Below, in pieces: positions 53,237 to 62,440 of a stretch of DNA of 64,000 nt. Under the pieces are notes generated by a model, which did no database searches, was not told the origin of the DNA, and saw only the letters and a list, made by a program, of their open reading frames with translations. The first letter of the stretch is position 1. Each line of letters begins with the position of its first letter. This stretch comes from Actinomadura cremea. Its GTDB lineage: Bacteria > Actinomycetota > Actinomycetes > Streptosporangiales > Streptosporangiaceae. The position numbers were made by a program, and so were the translations under genes. The stretch is taken from positions 110,730 through 174,729 of the forward strand of contig NZ_BMRF01000017.1 in assembly GCF_014648495.1 (NCBI RefSeq), written 5' to 3'.

Positions 53237-54183
53237 GCGCGCTGCCGGCCGCCGCGGGACGCCGCGCGGCGCATCTGGTCGTGGTGCTGCTGCTCGTCAC
53301 GGCCGCGGCCACCGCACTGATCGGCCTGATGCCCGGTGATCCGGCGATCACGATCCTCGGCCCCACCGCGACGCCCGAGCAGATCGCCGAGTTCAACGCC
53401 GCGCAGGGCTACGACGAGCCGCTGCCCGCGCAGTACGTGGAGTGGCTCAAGGGTGCGCTGACCGGCGACCTGGGCAACTCGATCCACAACGAGGAGCCGG
53501 TGACGGCGACCCTGCTCGAACGGCTGCCGGTGACGCTGGAGCTGACGGTGCTGGCGCTGCTGCTGTCGCTGGCGGCGGCGGTGCCACTGGCGGTCGTGGC
53601 GGCCTCGCGGGCGGGCGGCGTGCTCGACCGCGTGCTGTCGAGGACGGCGTCCGGCCTGCTGTCGGTTCCGATCTTCGTGCTCGGCGTGCTGCTGGTCTAC
53701 GTCTTCGCGGTCACGACCGGCCTGTTCCCGGTGGCCGGATGGGCGCCGCTGTCCGCCGGTCCGGCGGCGAACCTGCACTACGTCGTGCTGCCGGTCCTGG
53801 CCCTGGCGCTGGGCGAGTTCCCCGCGTTCTACCGGCTGGTGCGCGGCGACGTCGTCAGCACCCTGCAGGCCGACTTCGTCCGGACCGCGACCGTGCGGGG
53901 GCTGCCCCGCCGGTACGTGCTGCTGCGGCACGTGCTGCGGCCGTCCTCGCTGTCGCTGGTCACCGTGGCCGCCGTCACCTTCGGACGGCTGCTGGCCGGG
54001 TCGATCGTGGTGGAGAGCCTGTTCGGCCTCCCGGGGTTGGGCGGTCTCGCGCTCCAGTCGGTGCCGTCCAAGGACATCCCGGTGATCCAGGGCATCGTGG
54101 TGCTCGTCGCGGCCGTCTACGTGCTGATCAACGCGGTGGTCGACATGTCCTACGCGGTTCTCGATCCAAGGATGCGCTCATGA
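53233..54183 (+). CDS. ABC transporter permease, DppB/OppB type
   Basis: A 316-residue permease with the DppB plan: one N-terminal helix, an external region with GYDEPLPAQYVEWLKGALTGDLGNS, and five more helices. The ATPase-contact loop is ADFVRTATVRGL. The start overlaps the binding-protein stop (ATGA). Confidence 0.9.
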   Translation: MSALPAAAGRRAAHLVVVLLLVTAAATALIGLMPGDPAITILGPTATPEQIAEFNAAQGYDEPLPAQYVEWLKGALTGDLGNSIHNEEPVTATLLERLPVTLELTVLALLLSLAAAVPLAVVAASRAGGVLDRVLSRTASGLLSVPIFVLGVLLVYVFAVTTGLFPVAGWAPLSAGPAANLHYVVLPVLALALGEFPAFYRLVRGDVVSTLQADFVRTATVRGLPRRYVLLRHVLRPSSLSLVTVAAVTFGRLLAGSIVVESLFGLPGLGGLALQSVPSKDIPVIQGIVVLVAAVYVLINAVVDMSYAVLDPRMRS

Positions 54184-55055
54184 CCGCACTCTCCGACGTC
54201 CCGGCCGTCGCCGAAACGGGTGATGCGCGAGCGCCCGGCCGCGAGCGCCGGGGCCGCATCGCCTACCGGGTCGCCCTGGGGTGGATCGGGCTGCTGGCGG
54301 TGCTCGGCGCGACCGCCGGGCTGGTCGCGCCGTACGACCCGACCGCCCCGGCGGGACCCGCCCGGCTCGCCCCCTTCAGCGACTTCGGCCACCTGCTCGG
54401 CACCGACGGCGTCGGCCGGGACGTGCTGTCCCGGCTGCTGCACGGCATCCAGATCTCGCTCGCGGTGGGTGTGGGCGCCACGCTCGTCGCGGCGGTCGCG
54501 GGGGTGCTGCTCGGGCTGCTCGCGGCCTACTTCCGCGGCTGGGTGGAGGCGGTGATCAGGGTGGGGACCGACGCGGTGCTGTCGTTCCCGCCCCTGCTGG
54601 TGCTGCTGGCGCTGGCGGCGGTGGTCGACCCCGGCGTGCCGACCCTGACGCTGAGCCTGGGGCTGCTGTTCACGCCCCCGCTCGCCCGGCTGACCCGGTC
54701 GGCCGCGCTGGCCCAGATGAAGATCGACTACATCGCCGCGGCCCGGTCGCTGGGGGCCGGCGCCGGCCGGATCATCTTCCGGGAGCTGCTACCGAACAGC
54801 GTCCGGCCGGTGATCTCCTACTCGGTGGTCGTGGTGGCCCTGGTCATCGTCATCGAGGGCTCGCTGAGCTTCCTCGGGGTCGGTATCCCGCCGCCCGCCC
54901 CCAGCTGGGGCTCCATGATCGCGTCGGCGAAGGACCAGATCAGCCTCGCGCCCCATGTCATGGTGCCGCCCGCGCTGATGATCGTGTTCACGGTCCTGGC
55001 CTTCAACACGGTCGGCGACCACCTGCGCAACCGATTCTCCGGGGGTGCCGAATGA
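54180..55055 (+). CDS. ABC transporter permease, DppC/OppC type
   Basis: A 291-residue permease. GTDGVGRDVLSRLLHG precedes the core helices, and the contact loop is IDYIAAARSLGAGAGRIIFRELLPN (key AAARSLG). Unlike the DppC in the first importer (3172-4992), it is not fused to an ATPase. Its start overlaps the DppB stop. Confidence 0.9.
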   Translation: MTALSDVPAVAETGDARAPGRERRGRIAYRVALGWIGLLAVLGATAGLVAPYDPTAPAGPARLAPFSDFGHLLGTDGVGRDVLSRLLHGIQISLAVGVGATLVAAVAGVLLGLLAAYFRGWVEAVIRVGTDAVLSFPPLLVLLALAAVVDPGVPTLTLSLGLLFTPPLARLTRSAALAQMKIDYIAAARSLGAGAGRIIFRELLPNSVRPVISYSVVVVALVIVIEGSLSFLGVGIPPPAPSWGSMIASAKDQISLAPHVMVPPALMIVFTVLAFNTVGDHLRNRFSGGAE

Positions 55056-56032
55056 AGACCGAAGCCGCGCCCGTGCTCCAGGTGCGGGACGCCCGCTGCG
55101 TCATCCCGCACCCGCGCGGTGACATCGTCGCGCTCGGCGGCGTCGACCTGACGCTCGCCGAGGGCGAGGTGCTCGGGCTGGTGGGCGAGTCCGGGTCGGG
55201 CAAGTCGACGCTCGCGAAGATCGTGATCGGGGCCCCGCCGCCGCGCGCCCGGGTCTCCGGGCGGGTCACGCTGAACGAGGTGGACCTGGACGAGGTGAGC
55301 CCGCGGCGGGCCCGACTGCTGCGGGGCAGGCACATCGGCACCGTCTTCCAGGATCCGATGATGGCGCTCAACCCGGTGGTGCCGATCGGCCGCCAGATCA
55401 GCGAGGGGCCGCGGTTCCTTCTCGGGCTGTCCGCCCGCGAGCGCCGCGACCTCGCCGTGGAACTGCTGGCGCAGGTCGGCATCCCGGAGCCGGAGCGCAG
55501 GCTGAAGCACTACCCGCACCAGTTCTCCGGCGGCATGCGGCAGCGCATCACCATCGCGATGGCCCTGTCGTGCTCGCCGGACGTCCTGATCGCCGACGAG
55601 GCGACCACGGCGCTGGACGTCACGGTGCAGCGGCAGATCCTGGACCTGCTGGCCGACCTGGTCTCCCGGCGGTCGCTGGCCATGGTGATGGTCAGCCACG
55701 ACCTGGCGGTGATCGCGGGACGGACGCACACCACCGCGGTGATGTACGGCGGGCGCATCGTCGAGTACGGGCCCACCGAGAAGGTCTTCGCGTCGCCCCG
55801 GCACCCCTACACGCGGTCGCTGCTGGCGGCCGTCCCCCGGCCGGAGGCCGGCCCGCAGGCCCGGATGGTCTCCATCCCCGGCGCTCCTCCCGATCTCGCC
55901 GCGCTCGGGCCGGGATGCTCGTTCGCCCCCCGGTGCGAACTCGCGACCGACGAGTGCCGGGACGGGTTCCCCGCACCGCGCGGCGGCGAGCACTGGGCAC
56001 GGTGCGTCCACATCGACGAACGGGCGGCATGA
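55052..56032 (+). CDS. ABC transporter ATP-binding protein, DppD/OppD type
   Basis: A 326-residue ATPase: Walker A GESGSGKST at residue 45, Q-loop FQDPMMALNP, signature FSGGMRQR at about residue 158, Walker B VLIADEATTALD (with an Ala-Thr pair after the acidic residues). The C-terminal oligopeptide-transporter extension has the cysteine pattern GCSFAPRCELATDEC. Overlaps both neighbours by four bases. Confidence 0.9.
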   Translation: MKTEAAPVLQVRDARCVIPHPRGDIVALGGVDLTLAEGEVLGLVGESGSGKSTLAKIVIGAPPPRARVSGRVTLNEVDLDEVSPRRARLLRGRHIGTVFQDPMMALNPVVPIGRQISEGPRFLLGLSARERRDLAVELLAQVGIPEPERRLKHYPHQFSGGMRQRITIAMALSCSPDVLIADEATTALDVTVQRQILDLLADLVSRRSLAMVMVSHDLAVIAGRTHTTAVMYGGRIVEYGPTEKVFASPRHPYTRSLLAAVPRPEAGPQARMVSIPGAPPDLAALGPGCSFAPRCELATDECRDGFPAPRGGEHWARCVHIDERAA

Positions 56033-56988
56033 TGGCGATTCTGGAGGTCGACGGCCTCGTCAAGCGGTACAAGGTCCCGGGCGGCGTGGTCAACGCGGTC
56101 CGCGACGTGTCGTTCACCGTGGACGAGGGACGGACGCTCGCGCTCGTCGGCGAGTCCGGGTGCGGCAAGTCCACGACCGGACGGGCGCTGCTGGGCATCC
56201 CGGACCCGGACGCGGGCTCGATCCGCGTCGGCGGCGTCGACCTGATGACCGCGCCCCGGCGGGAGGCCGCCGCGGCGCGCCGCCACGTCCAGATGATCTT
56301 CCAGGACGCGCGGTCGTCCCTCAATCCCCGGCGCCGGGTCAGGGACCTGGTGGCCGAGGGCCTGGTGATCTCGGGCGTGCCCCGCGCGGAGATCGGCCGG
56401 CGGGTCGAGGAGATGCTGGAGGCGGTCGGCCTGGACCCGGCGCGGGTGGCCGACCGGCGGGCGGCGGAGTTCTCCGGCGGGCAGTGCCAGCGGATCGCGA
56501 TCGCCCGCGCCATGGTGATGCGGCCGCGGATCCTGGTGTGCGACGAGCCGGTGGCCTCGCTGGACGTCTCGGTGCAGGCGCAGGTCGTGAACCTGATCCA
56601 GGACATGAAGCGCGACCACGGGCCGGCGCTGATGTTCATCTCGCACGACCTGGCCGTCGTGCGGACGATCAGCGACCACGTCGCGGTCATGTACCTGGGC
56701 CGGATCGTGGAGATCGGCGAGGTCGAGGGGATCTACGCCGCCCCGGCGCACCCCTACACCAGGGCGCTGCTGGACTCGATCCCGACACCGGACCCCGGCC
56801 GTCCGTCCCGCGGCGACGCGCTCGGCGGCGAGCTTCCCTCGCCGATGAACCCGCCGACCGGCTGCGCGTTCCGCACCCGGTGCCCGCTGGCGCGGGAGCG
56901 ATGCGGGGACGAGGCGCCGCCGCTGCGGCCGGTCGCCGACGGCCGCCGGGTCGCCTGCCACTTCCCCCTCGGCGGTGAGACCGGATGA
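56029..56988 (+). CDS. ABC transporter ATP-binding protein, DppF/OppF type
   Basis: A 319-residue ATPase with Walker A GESGCGKST at residue 41, Q-loop FQDARSSLNP, signature FSGGQCQR, Walker B ILVCDEPVASLD and the C-terminal GCAFRTRCPLARERC extension. Two consecutive ATG codons (56029, 56032) are possible starts; the first overlaps the upstream stop and is preferred. Confidence 0.9.
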   Translation: MMAILEVDGLVKRYKVPGGVVNAVRDVSFTVDEGRTLALVGESGCGKSTTGRALLGIPDPDAGSIRVGGVDLMTAPRREAAAARRHVQMIFQDARSSLNPRRRVRDLVAEGLVISGVPRAEIGRRVEEMLEAVGLDPARVADRRAAEFSGGQCQRIAIARAMVMRPRILVCDEPVASLDVSVQAQVVNLIQDMKRDHGPALMFISHDLAVVRTISDHVAVMYLGRIVEIGEVEGIYAAPAHPYTRALLDSIPTPDPGRPSRGDALGGELPSPMNPPTGCAFRTRCPLARERCGDEAPPLRPVADGRRVACHFPLGGETG

Positions 56989-58406
56989 CCGGTCTCACCC
57001 GGCGGCTCGCGCGGTGGACGGCGTCGGTGCGGTTCGACGACCTGCCCGGCGCGGTGCTCGACCGCGTCGAACGGCACCTGCTGGACGCGCTGGCGGCGGC
57101 GGCGGTCGGGCACGAGCGGCCCTGGTCCCGGCGCGTCCTGGCCTACGCGGCGGCGGAGTCCCCGCCCGGACGCAGCACGGTGGTGCCGACGTCGGAGGCG
57201 CTGCGGCCCGAGTGGGCGGCCCTGGTCAACGGCACGGCCATGCACGGGTTCGAGATCGACGACTACGCGCTGCCCGGCCTGTCGCATCCGAGCTGCGCGG
57301 TCGTCCCGGCGGCGCTGGCGGCGGCGCAGGACCTCGGCGCCGACGGCCGCCGCCTGCTGACCGCGCTGGCCGCCGGCTACGAGATCACCGTCCGGTTCGG
57401 CCGGGCCTGCACGCCCTCGCTGACCTCCGACCGGGGCTTCCACGTCACCGGCGCGCTGGGCGTGTTCGGGGCGGCGGCCGCGGCGGCGAGCCTGCACGGC
57501 CTCGGCGAGGACGCCGCGCACGCGGCGCTGGGCATCGCGGCGTCCCTGGCCGGCGGCACGACGGAGTTCACCCGGACGGGCGGGGACGTGAAGCGGCTGC
57601 ACGGCGGGTTCGCGGCGTCGGCGGGGCTGCGCGCGGTCGCGCTCGCGCGGGCCGGGTTGACCGGGCCGGGCGCCGCCGTCGAGGGCGAGCGCGGGTTCCT
57701 GGCGGCCTTCGTCGCCCGCGCGGACCCGGCGAAGCTGACCGACGGCCTGGGACGGGACTGGGCGGTCGGCGACCTCGGCATCAAACCGTGGTGCGTGTGC
57801 GCCGGGCTGCAGGCGCCGCTGGCGGCGATCGACGAGCTGGCCGCGCGGGAGCCGTTCGGCCCCGCCGACGTCCGCCGGATCGACGTCGGCCTGGACGAGC
57901 CGACCCTCGCGCACGTGGGACGGCTCGGGCCGCGTCCGGGCGACCTCACCGAGGCCCAGCTCAGCCTGCACCACGCGGTGGCGACGCGGCTGGTGCTGGG
58001 CGGCAACGACCCGGCCCACTACCGCGCGTTCGAGCAGGGCCGCGAACCGCCCGGGGTGGCCGGGCTGGGACGGCGCGTCCGCGGCCACCTCGACCCGGAG
58101 GCCGACGCGGTGTTCCCCCGGCGGGTGATGGCGGCCGTGACCGTCCACCTGACGGACGGGCGCGAGCTGTCCGCCCGGTGCGAGGCGCCGGGATCGCCCG
58201 GACGTCCGCTCGGTGCGGGCGCGGTCAGGGAGAAGTTCGACCGCCTCGCCGGACCGGTGCTGGGGGACGAGGCGGCGCGGCGGGTGGCCGCGCGGGTCGC
58301 GGAGCTGCGCGCGGGCGCGGGCGCCGGCGCCGTGCTCGAGCCGATGCGAGAGACCGCCGCGGTGCCGGGCGGGCGGAGCCGACGGACGGGAGAACCGCAA
58401 CGATGA
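56985..58406 (+). CDS. MmgE/PrpD family protein
   Basis: A 473-residue cytosolic protein. TAMHGFEIDDYALPGLSHPSCAVVPAALAAAQ near residue 85 carries the conserved FE-DD and HP segments; GFHVTGALGVFGAAAAAA, and KRLHGGFAASAGLRA follow. Family members include 2-methylcitrate dehydratase, cis-aconitate decarboxylase and iminodisuccinate epimerase, so the substrate is probably a polycarboxylic acid. No methylcitrate synthase or lyase is near, which argues against propionate metabolism. Four-base overlap with the importer makes processing of the imported compound likely. Confidence 0.85.
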   Translation: MTGLTRRLARWTASVRFDDLPGAVLDRVERHLLDALAAAAVGHERPWSRRVLAYAAAESPPGRSTVVPTSEALRPEWAALVNGTAMHGFEIDDYALPGLSHPSCAVVPAALAAAQDLGADGRRLLTALAAGYEITVRFGRACTPSLTSDRGFHVTGALGVFGAAAAAASLHGLGEDAAHAALGIAASLAGGTTEFTRTGGDVKRLHGGFAASAGLRAVALARAGLTGPGAAVEGERGFLAAFVARADPAKLTDGLGRDWAVGDLGIKPWCVCAGLQAPLAAIDELAAREPFGPADVRRIDVGLDEPTLAHVGRLGPRPGDLTEAQLSLHHAVATRLVLGGNDPAHYRAFEQGREPPGVAGLGRRVRGHLDPEADAVFPRRVMAAVTVHLTDGRELSARCEAPGSPGRPLGAGAVREKFDRLAGPVLGDEAARRVAARVAELRAGAGAGAVLEPMRETAAVPGGRSRRTGEPQR

Positions 58407-59509
58407 TCACCTTCACCGCGGTGGGGGACGTCGCCCCGGAACGGGAGGACGTCGATTCCCTGTTCGCCAAGGCGGCCGGGGAGATCGGCTCGGCCGACCT
58501 CGCGTTCATGCAGCTGGAGATGACGCTCACGACGCGCGGGCAGCGCGTCCCGCAGGTGCGGCACACCTCCAGGGCCCACCCCCGGGCGGCCGGGGCGTTC
58601 CGGCGGGCCGGGTTCGACCTCGTCTCGTGGGCCAGCAACCACGCGCTGGACTGGGGGTTCGAGGGCTTCCGCGACACCGTCGAGGCGCTCGACGCGGCGG
58701 GACTCACGACGCTGGGCGCCGGGGAGAACCTGGACGAGGCCCGCCGCCCGCGCGTCACCGAGGTCGGCGGGGTGCGGGTGGCGGTGCTGGCCTACTGCAG
58801 CATCCTGCCCGACTCCTACTGGGCCACGTATAACCGTCCTGGTGTCGTGCCGCTGCGCGCCTTCACGGTCCACGAGCCGATGGAACCGGACCAGCCGGGC
58901 ACCCCGCACCGGATGCGGACCTTCCCCCACTCCGAGGACCTGGCCGCCCTGCTCGCCGACATCGCCGCCGCCCGCGAGATCGCGGACGTGGTCGTGGTGT
59001 CGGCGCACTGGGGCATCCACTTCACCCAAGCGGAGATCGCGGACTACCAGCGCACCGTCGCGCACGCCGCCGTCGACGCGGGCGCCGACCTGATCCTCGG
59101 GCACCACGCGCACATCCTCAAGGGCGTCGAGGTCTACCGGGGCAAGGCGATCTTCTACAGCATGGGCAACTTCGCGATCGAGCTGCCGATGGACGCCGAG
59201 CACGCCGCGCGCCCGACGTTCCGGCACCTGCTGTCGCTGCACCCCGGGTGGGAGCCCGACATCGGCGGCATGTACAACTTCCCGCCCGATTCCCGCAAGT
59301 CGATGATGGTGCGCTGCGAGATGGACGCCTCGGGCGTCCGCAAGGTGGGCTTCCGTCCCGTCCACATCGACCGGACGGCCGTGCCGGAGCCGCTGGAGCC
59401 GGACGACCCTCGGTTCGGCGAGGTGGTCGAGTACGTCGCGCGGATCAGCGCGGAGCAGTCGCTCCCGGTGCGGCTGGCGGTGGAGGGGAACCTCGTGACG
59501 ATCGCCTGA
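58403..59509 (+). CDS. CapA/PgsA family metallophosphoesterase-like protein
   Basis: A 368-residue protein with the CapA fold (calcineurin-like): FTAVGDVAPE at the N-terminus, WASNHALDWGFEG, VVSAHWGIHFT, and LILGHHAHILKGVEVYRGKAIFYSMGNF (key GHHAH and GNF). Classic CapA proteins take part in poly-gamma-glutamate synthesis or export and have a membrane anchor. This one has neither anchor nor signal peptide, so a soluble cytosolic hydrolase is more likely. It ends the importer-PrpD operon (four-base overlap). Confidence 0.85.
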   Translation: MITFTAVGDVAPEREDVDSLFAKAAGEIGSADLAFMQLEMTLTTRGQRVPQVRHTSRAHPRAAGAFRRAGFDLVSWASNHALDWGFEGFRDTVEALDAAGLTTLGAGENLDEARRPRVTEVGGVRVAVLAYCSILPDSYWATYNRPGVVPLRAFTVHEPMEPDQPGTPHRMRTFPHSEDLAALLADIAAAREIADVVVVSAHWGIHFTQAEIADYQRTVAHAAVDAGADLILGHHAHILKGVEVYRGKAIFYSMGNFAIELPMDAEHAARPTFRHLLSLHPGWEPDIGGMYNFPPDSRKSMMVRCEMDASGVRKVGFRPVHIDRTAVPEPLEPDDPRFGEVVEYVARISAEQSLPVRLAVEGNLVTIA

Positions 59510-59543
59510 CAGGTGCGGCGGGCGGGTGGATATCGTGGTCGCC

Positions 59544-60440
59544 ATGTCCGGGCACACCACGAGGCAGTCCCAGCGCCTGCTGCGCACCCTGTTCGGGGAT
59601 TACTGGATGGCCGAGGGCGCCCTCGCCCCGGCCGGCGCCGTGGCGGAGATGCTGGGCGACTACGGGGTGTCCGTCCCGGCGGCGCGGGCCGCCCTGCGCA
59701 GGTCCGCGCAGAAGGGCCTGCTGGCGTCCAGCAGGGCGGGCAGGTCGACGCACTACGGCCTCACCGACGCCGGCCGCCGGACCCTCACCGAGGTGTGGGA
59801 CCGGCTGGTGGAGTTCGGCACCGTCGCGCGGGAGTGGGACGGGCGCTGGACGTGCGTCGCCTTCTCCATCCCGGAACAGCAGCGCGACCAGCGCCACCGG
59901 CTGCGCAGCCGGTTGCGCTGGCTGGGGTTCGCCCCCCTCTACGACGGCGTGTGGGTGTGCCCGAAGGTGGTGGACCGGCAGCTGCGCGCGGTGCTCGCGG
60001 AGCTGCGGGTCGGCGCGGCCACGGTCCTCGTCGGCGAGGAGGCCGGCGGCGGCGCCGACTTCGGCCGCGCCCTCGACGCGTGGAACCTGGCCGAGGTGCG
60101 CGCCGAGTGCGAGCGGTTCGTCGCCGAGACCGCCGAGACCGAGCGCCGGATGCAGGCCGGGCTCGTCGCCCCGGCCGAGGCGCTGCGGCTGCGCACGCGG
60201 CTGATGGTGCGATGGGTCGGCCTGGTCAACGATGTGCCCGAGCTGCCGCCGGAGCTGCTGCCCGCCGACTGGCCGGTCCGGGAGGCCAGGCGGCTGTGGG
60301 AGACGGTGTACGACGGCCTGCGGACGCCCGCGCAGTACCGGGTCCGGCAGATCGTCGCCGCGTACGCGCCGAACCTCGTCGACGGCATCGCCGTCCGCGC
60401 GGCGGCGGACGCGGTCGGCACCGTCGCGGCGCCGTCCTGA
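59544..60440 (+). CDS. PaaX family transcriptional regulator (second)
   Basis: A 298-residue PaaX-type regulator: N-terminal wHTH (RLLRTLFGDYWM, ARAALRRSAQKGLLASSRAGRSTHYGL), central domain (WDGRWTCVAFSIP, LRSRLRWLGFAPLYDGVWVCP), C-terminal helices. TATCGT (59531-59536) lies 7 bases before ATG 59544 and no ribosome-binding site is seen, so a leaderless start here is preferred to GTG 59526. It directly precedes the ferulate catabolic genes and their palindromic operator, and is the obvious candidate regulator, probably sensing an aromatic acyl-CoA. Confidence 0.88.
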   Translation: MSGHTTRQSQRLLRTLFGDYWMAEGALAPAGAVAEMLGDYGVSVPAARAALRRSAQKGLLASSRAGRSTHYGLTDAGRRTLTEVWDRLVEFGTVAREWDGRWTCVAFSIPEQQRDQRHRLRSRLRWLGFAPLYDGVWVCPKVVDRQLRAVLAELRVGAATVLVGEEAGGGADFGRALDAWNLAEVRAECERFVAETAETERRMQAGLVAPAEALRLRTRLMVRWVGLVNDVPELPPELLPADWPVREARRLWETVYDGLRTPAQYRVRQIVAAYAPNLVDGIAVRAAADAVGTVAAPS

Positions 60441-60526
60441 CCGCGCGCGGGCGCTGATCGACCTGCCCGGTCCCGTGACCATCAGGATTTCTGCTCCTTT
60501 CCATGCGTGACCATCATCACTACCCC

Positions 60527-60588
60527 TTGCAGTCGCGAGGGGCCTCCCTGCATGATGGCCGCACATTCATCAGGAATCCTGATGAATG
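60527..60588 (+). promoter_or_regulatory. Ferulate operon promoter with perfect 25-base palindrome
   Basis: TTGCAG (60527-60532) and CATGAT (60551-60556), 18 bases apart, predict a start near 60564. There a perfect inverted repeat begins: CATTCATCAGGA (60564-60575), central A, TCCTGATGAATG (60577-60588). A half site CATCAGGA recurs at 60480-60487. GGAGGAGG (60592-60599) and the GTG follow. The palindrome at +1 to +25 suits a repressor such as the adjacent PaaX protein. Confidence 0.7.
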
Positions 60589-60604
60589 ACCGGAGGAGGT
60601 TCGG

Positions 60605-61536
60605 GTGGCTTTCCTTGAGCCCGCCACGTGGGACGGCAAGGTCTTCACCGGGGCGTGGACGGCCGGCGGCGCCGGGGCCCGCGAGGTCCGGGAACCGGCG
60701 ACCGGAGCGGTGCTGGGCCGCGTCGGGCTGGCGGACGCCGCGGACGTGACCGCCGCGGCGAGCCGCGCCGCCGACGCGCAGCGGGCCTGGGCCGCGGTCG
60801 CCCCCGCCGAGCGGGCCGCGATCCTCCTCCGCGCCGCCGCCCTGCTGACCGAGCACGCCACCGAGATCGCCGCGTGGCTGGTCCGCGAGTCCGGCTCGGT
60901 GCGGCTCAAGGCCGGCATCGAGATCGACGGCTCGGCGGGCGAGTGCACGCAGGCCGCCGGGCTGCCGACGGCCCCCTACGGGGAACTGCTGCCCGCGGCC
61001 GGCCGGAACGGCCTGGAGCGCCGCCTGCCGGTCGGCGTCGTGGCGGTGATCTCGCCGTTCAACTTCCCGCTGCTGCTGTCGATGCGCTCGGTCGCCCCCG
61101 CCCTCGCCCTCGGCAACGCGGTGATCGTCAAACCGGACCCGCGCACCGCGGTCTGCGGCGGCGCCGTCATCGCCCGGCTCTTCGAGGAGGCCGGCCTGCC
61201 CGCGGGCGTCCTGCAGGTGCTGCCCGGCGAGGCCGACGCCGGCGGCGCGCTCGTCGAGCACCCCCTCGTCCCGGTCATCTCCTTCACCGGGTCGACCCGC
61301 GCCGGACGCGCCATCGGCGCCCGGACCGGCGGGCTGCTCAACCGGTCGCCGACCGCGTCCCGTCCGGGATCGTGCACATCAACGACCAGACCGTCAACGA
61401 CGACCCCGCGGCCCCCTTCGGCGGCGTCGGCGCCTCCGGCGTCGGGCGCGTCGGCGGAACCCGGGCCAACGTCGAGGCCTTCACCGAGACCCCGTGGGTC
61501 ACGGTGCGCGCCGAATCCGCCAAGTATCCGTTCTGA
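60605..61536 (+). pseudogene. vdh: Vanillin/benzaldehyde dehydrogenase, internally deleted and frameshifted
   Basis: The first 245 codons encode an aldehyde dehydrogenase N-terminus: VGVVAVISPFNFP, NAVIVKPDPRTAVCGG and FTGSTRAGRAIGA. The sequence then jumps, around 61341-61350 and with a frame change, to the C-terminal 55 residues GIVHINDQTVNDDPAAPFGG to the TGA at 61534-61536. Roughly 180 residues are lost, including the catalytic cysteine (normally GQ-C) and the glutamate (ELGG). The ends match vanillin-type dehydrogenases, in keeping with the ech and fcs genes next to it. The original frame runs on out of phase to 61648. The product cannot be an active dehydrogenase unless the join is a sequencing or assembly artefact. 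Confidence 0.8.
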
Positions 61537-61551
61537 ACGAGAGGACCCGCC

Positions 61552-62415
61552 ATGTCCGCACCCGCCGCCGAACACGACACCGCGCAGGAGCCGTGGGGCG
61601 ACACCGTGCTGGTCGACTTCGAGGACGGCATCGCCTGGGTCACGCTGAACCGGCCCGAAAAGCGCAACGCGATGAACCCCGCCCTCAACGACGAGATGGT
61701 GCGCACCCTCGACGCGCTCGAGGCCGACCCCCGCTGCCGGGTGCTGGTGCTCACGGGCGCCGGCGAGTCCTTCTCCGCCGGGATGGACCTCAAGGAGTAC
61801 TTCCGCGAGGTCGACCACGCCGACGACCCGTCCGTCCAGATCCGAGTCCGCCGGGCCAGCGCGGAGTGGCAGTGGAAGCGGCTCGCGCACTGGTCCAAGC
61901 CGACGATCGCGATGGTGAACGGCTGGTGCTTCGGCGGCGCCTTCACCCCGCTCGTGGCCTGCGACCTCGCGATCTCCGACGAGACGGCGCGCTACGGCCT
62001 GTCCGAGATCAACTGGGGCATCCCGCCGGGCGGCGTCGTCAGCCGCGCGCTCGCCGCGACCGTCAGCCAGCGCGACGCGCTGTACTTCATCATGACCGGC
62101 GAGGCGTTCGACGGGCGCCGCGCCGCGGAGATGCGGCTGGTCAACGAGGCCGTCCCGGCGGAGCGGCTGCGCGAGCGCACCCGCGAGCTGGCGCGCAAGC
62201 TCGCCGCGATGAACCCGGTCGTGCTCCGCGCCGCGAAGGTCGGCTACAAGATCGCCCAGGAGATGCCCTGGGAGCAGGCCGAGGACTACCTGTACGCCAA
62301 GCTCGAGCAGTCGCAGTTCCTCGACCCGGAACGGGGCCGCGAGAAGGGGATGTCGAAGTTCCTGGACGACAAGTCCTACCGGCCGGGCCTCGCGTCCTAC
62401 ACCGACAACGACTGA
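61552..62415 (+). CDS. ech: p-Hydroxycinnamoyl-CoA hydratase/lyase (feruloyl-CoA hydratase/lyase)
   Basis: A 287-residue crotonase-fold enzyme converting feruloyl-CoA to vanillin plus acetyl-CoA (also coumaroyl- and caffeoyl-CoA). Diagnostic HCHL features are SAGMDLKEYFREVD, WKRLAHWSKPTIAMVNGWCFGG (oxyanion-hole strand) and YGLSEINWGIPPGG, with the catalytic glutamate at about residue 152. The C-terminal KGMSKFLDDKSYRPGL also matches. GAGAGGA precedes the ATG, 15 bases after the vdh remnant. The lyase makes vanillin while the neighbouring vanillin dehydrogenase is broken. Confidence 0.93.
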   Translation: MSAPAAEHDTAQEPWGDTVLVDFEDGIAWVTLNRPEKRNAMNPALNDEMVRTLDALEADPRCRVLVLTGAGESFSAGMDLKEYFREVDHADDPSVQIRVRRASAEWQWKRLAHWSKPTIAMVNGWCFGGAFTPLVACDLAISDETARYGLSEINWGIPPGGVVSRALAATVSQRDALYFIMTGEAFDGRRAAEMRLVNEAVPAERLRERTRELARKLAAMNPVVLRAAKVGYKIAQEMPWEQAEDYLYAKLEQSQFLDPERGREKGMSKFLDDKSYRPGLASYTDND

Positions 62416-62440
62416 CCCGTCCGCCTGGGGAGGTACGACG

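Noticed and set aside
56985-58406. Assigning the MmgE/PrpD gene as 2-methylcitrate dehydratase (prpD)
   Set aside because: No prpC, prpB or other methylcitrate-cycle genes are present, and the family is functionally broad.
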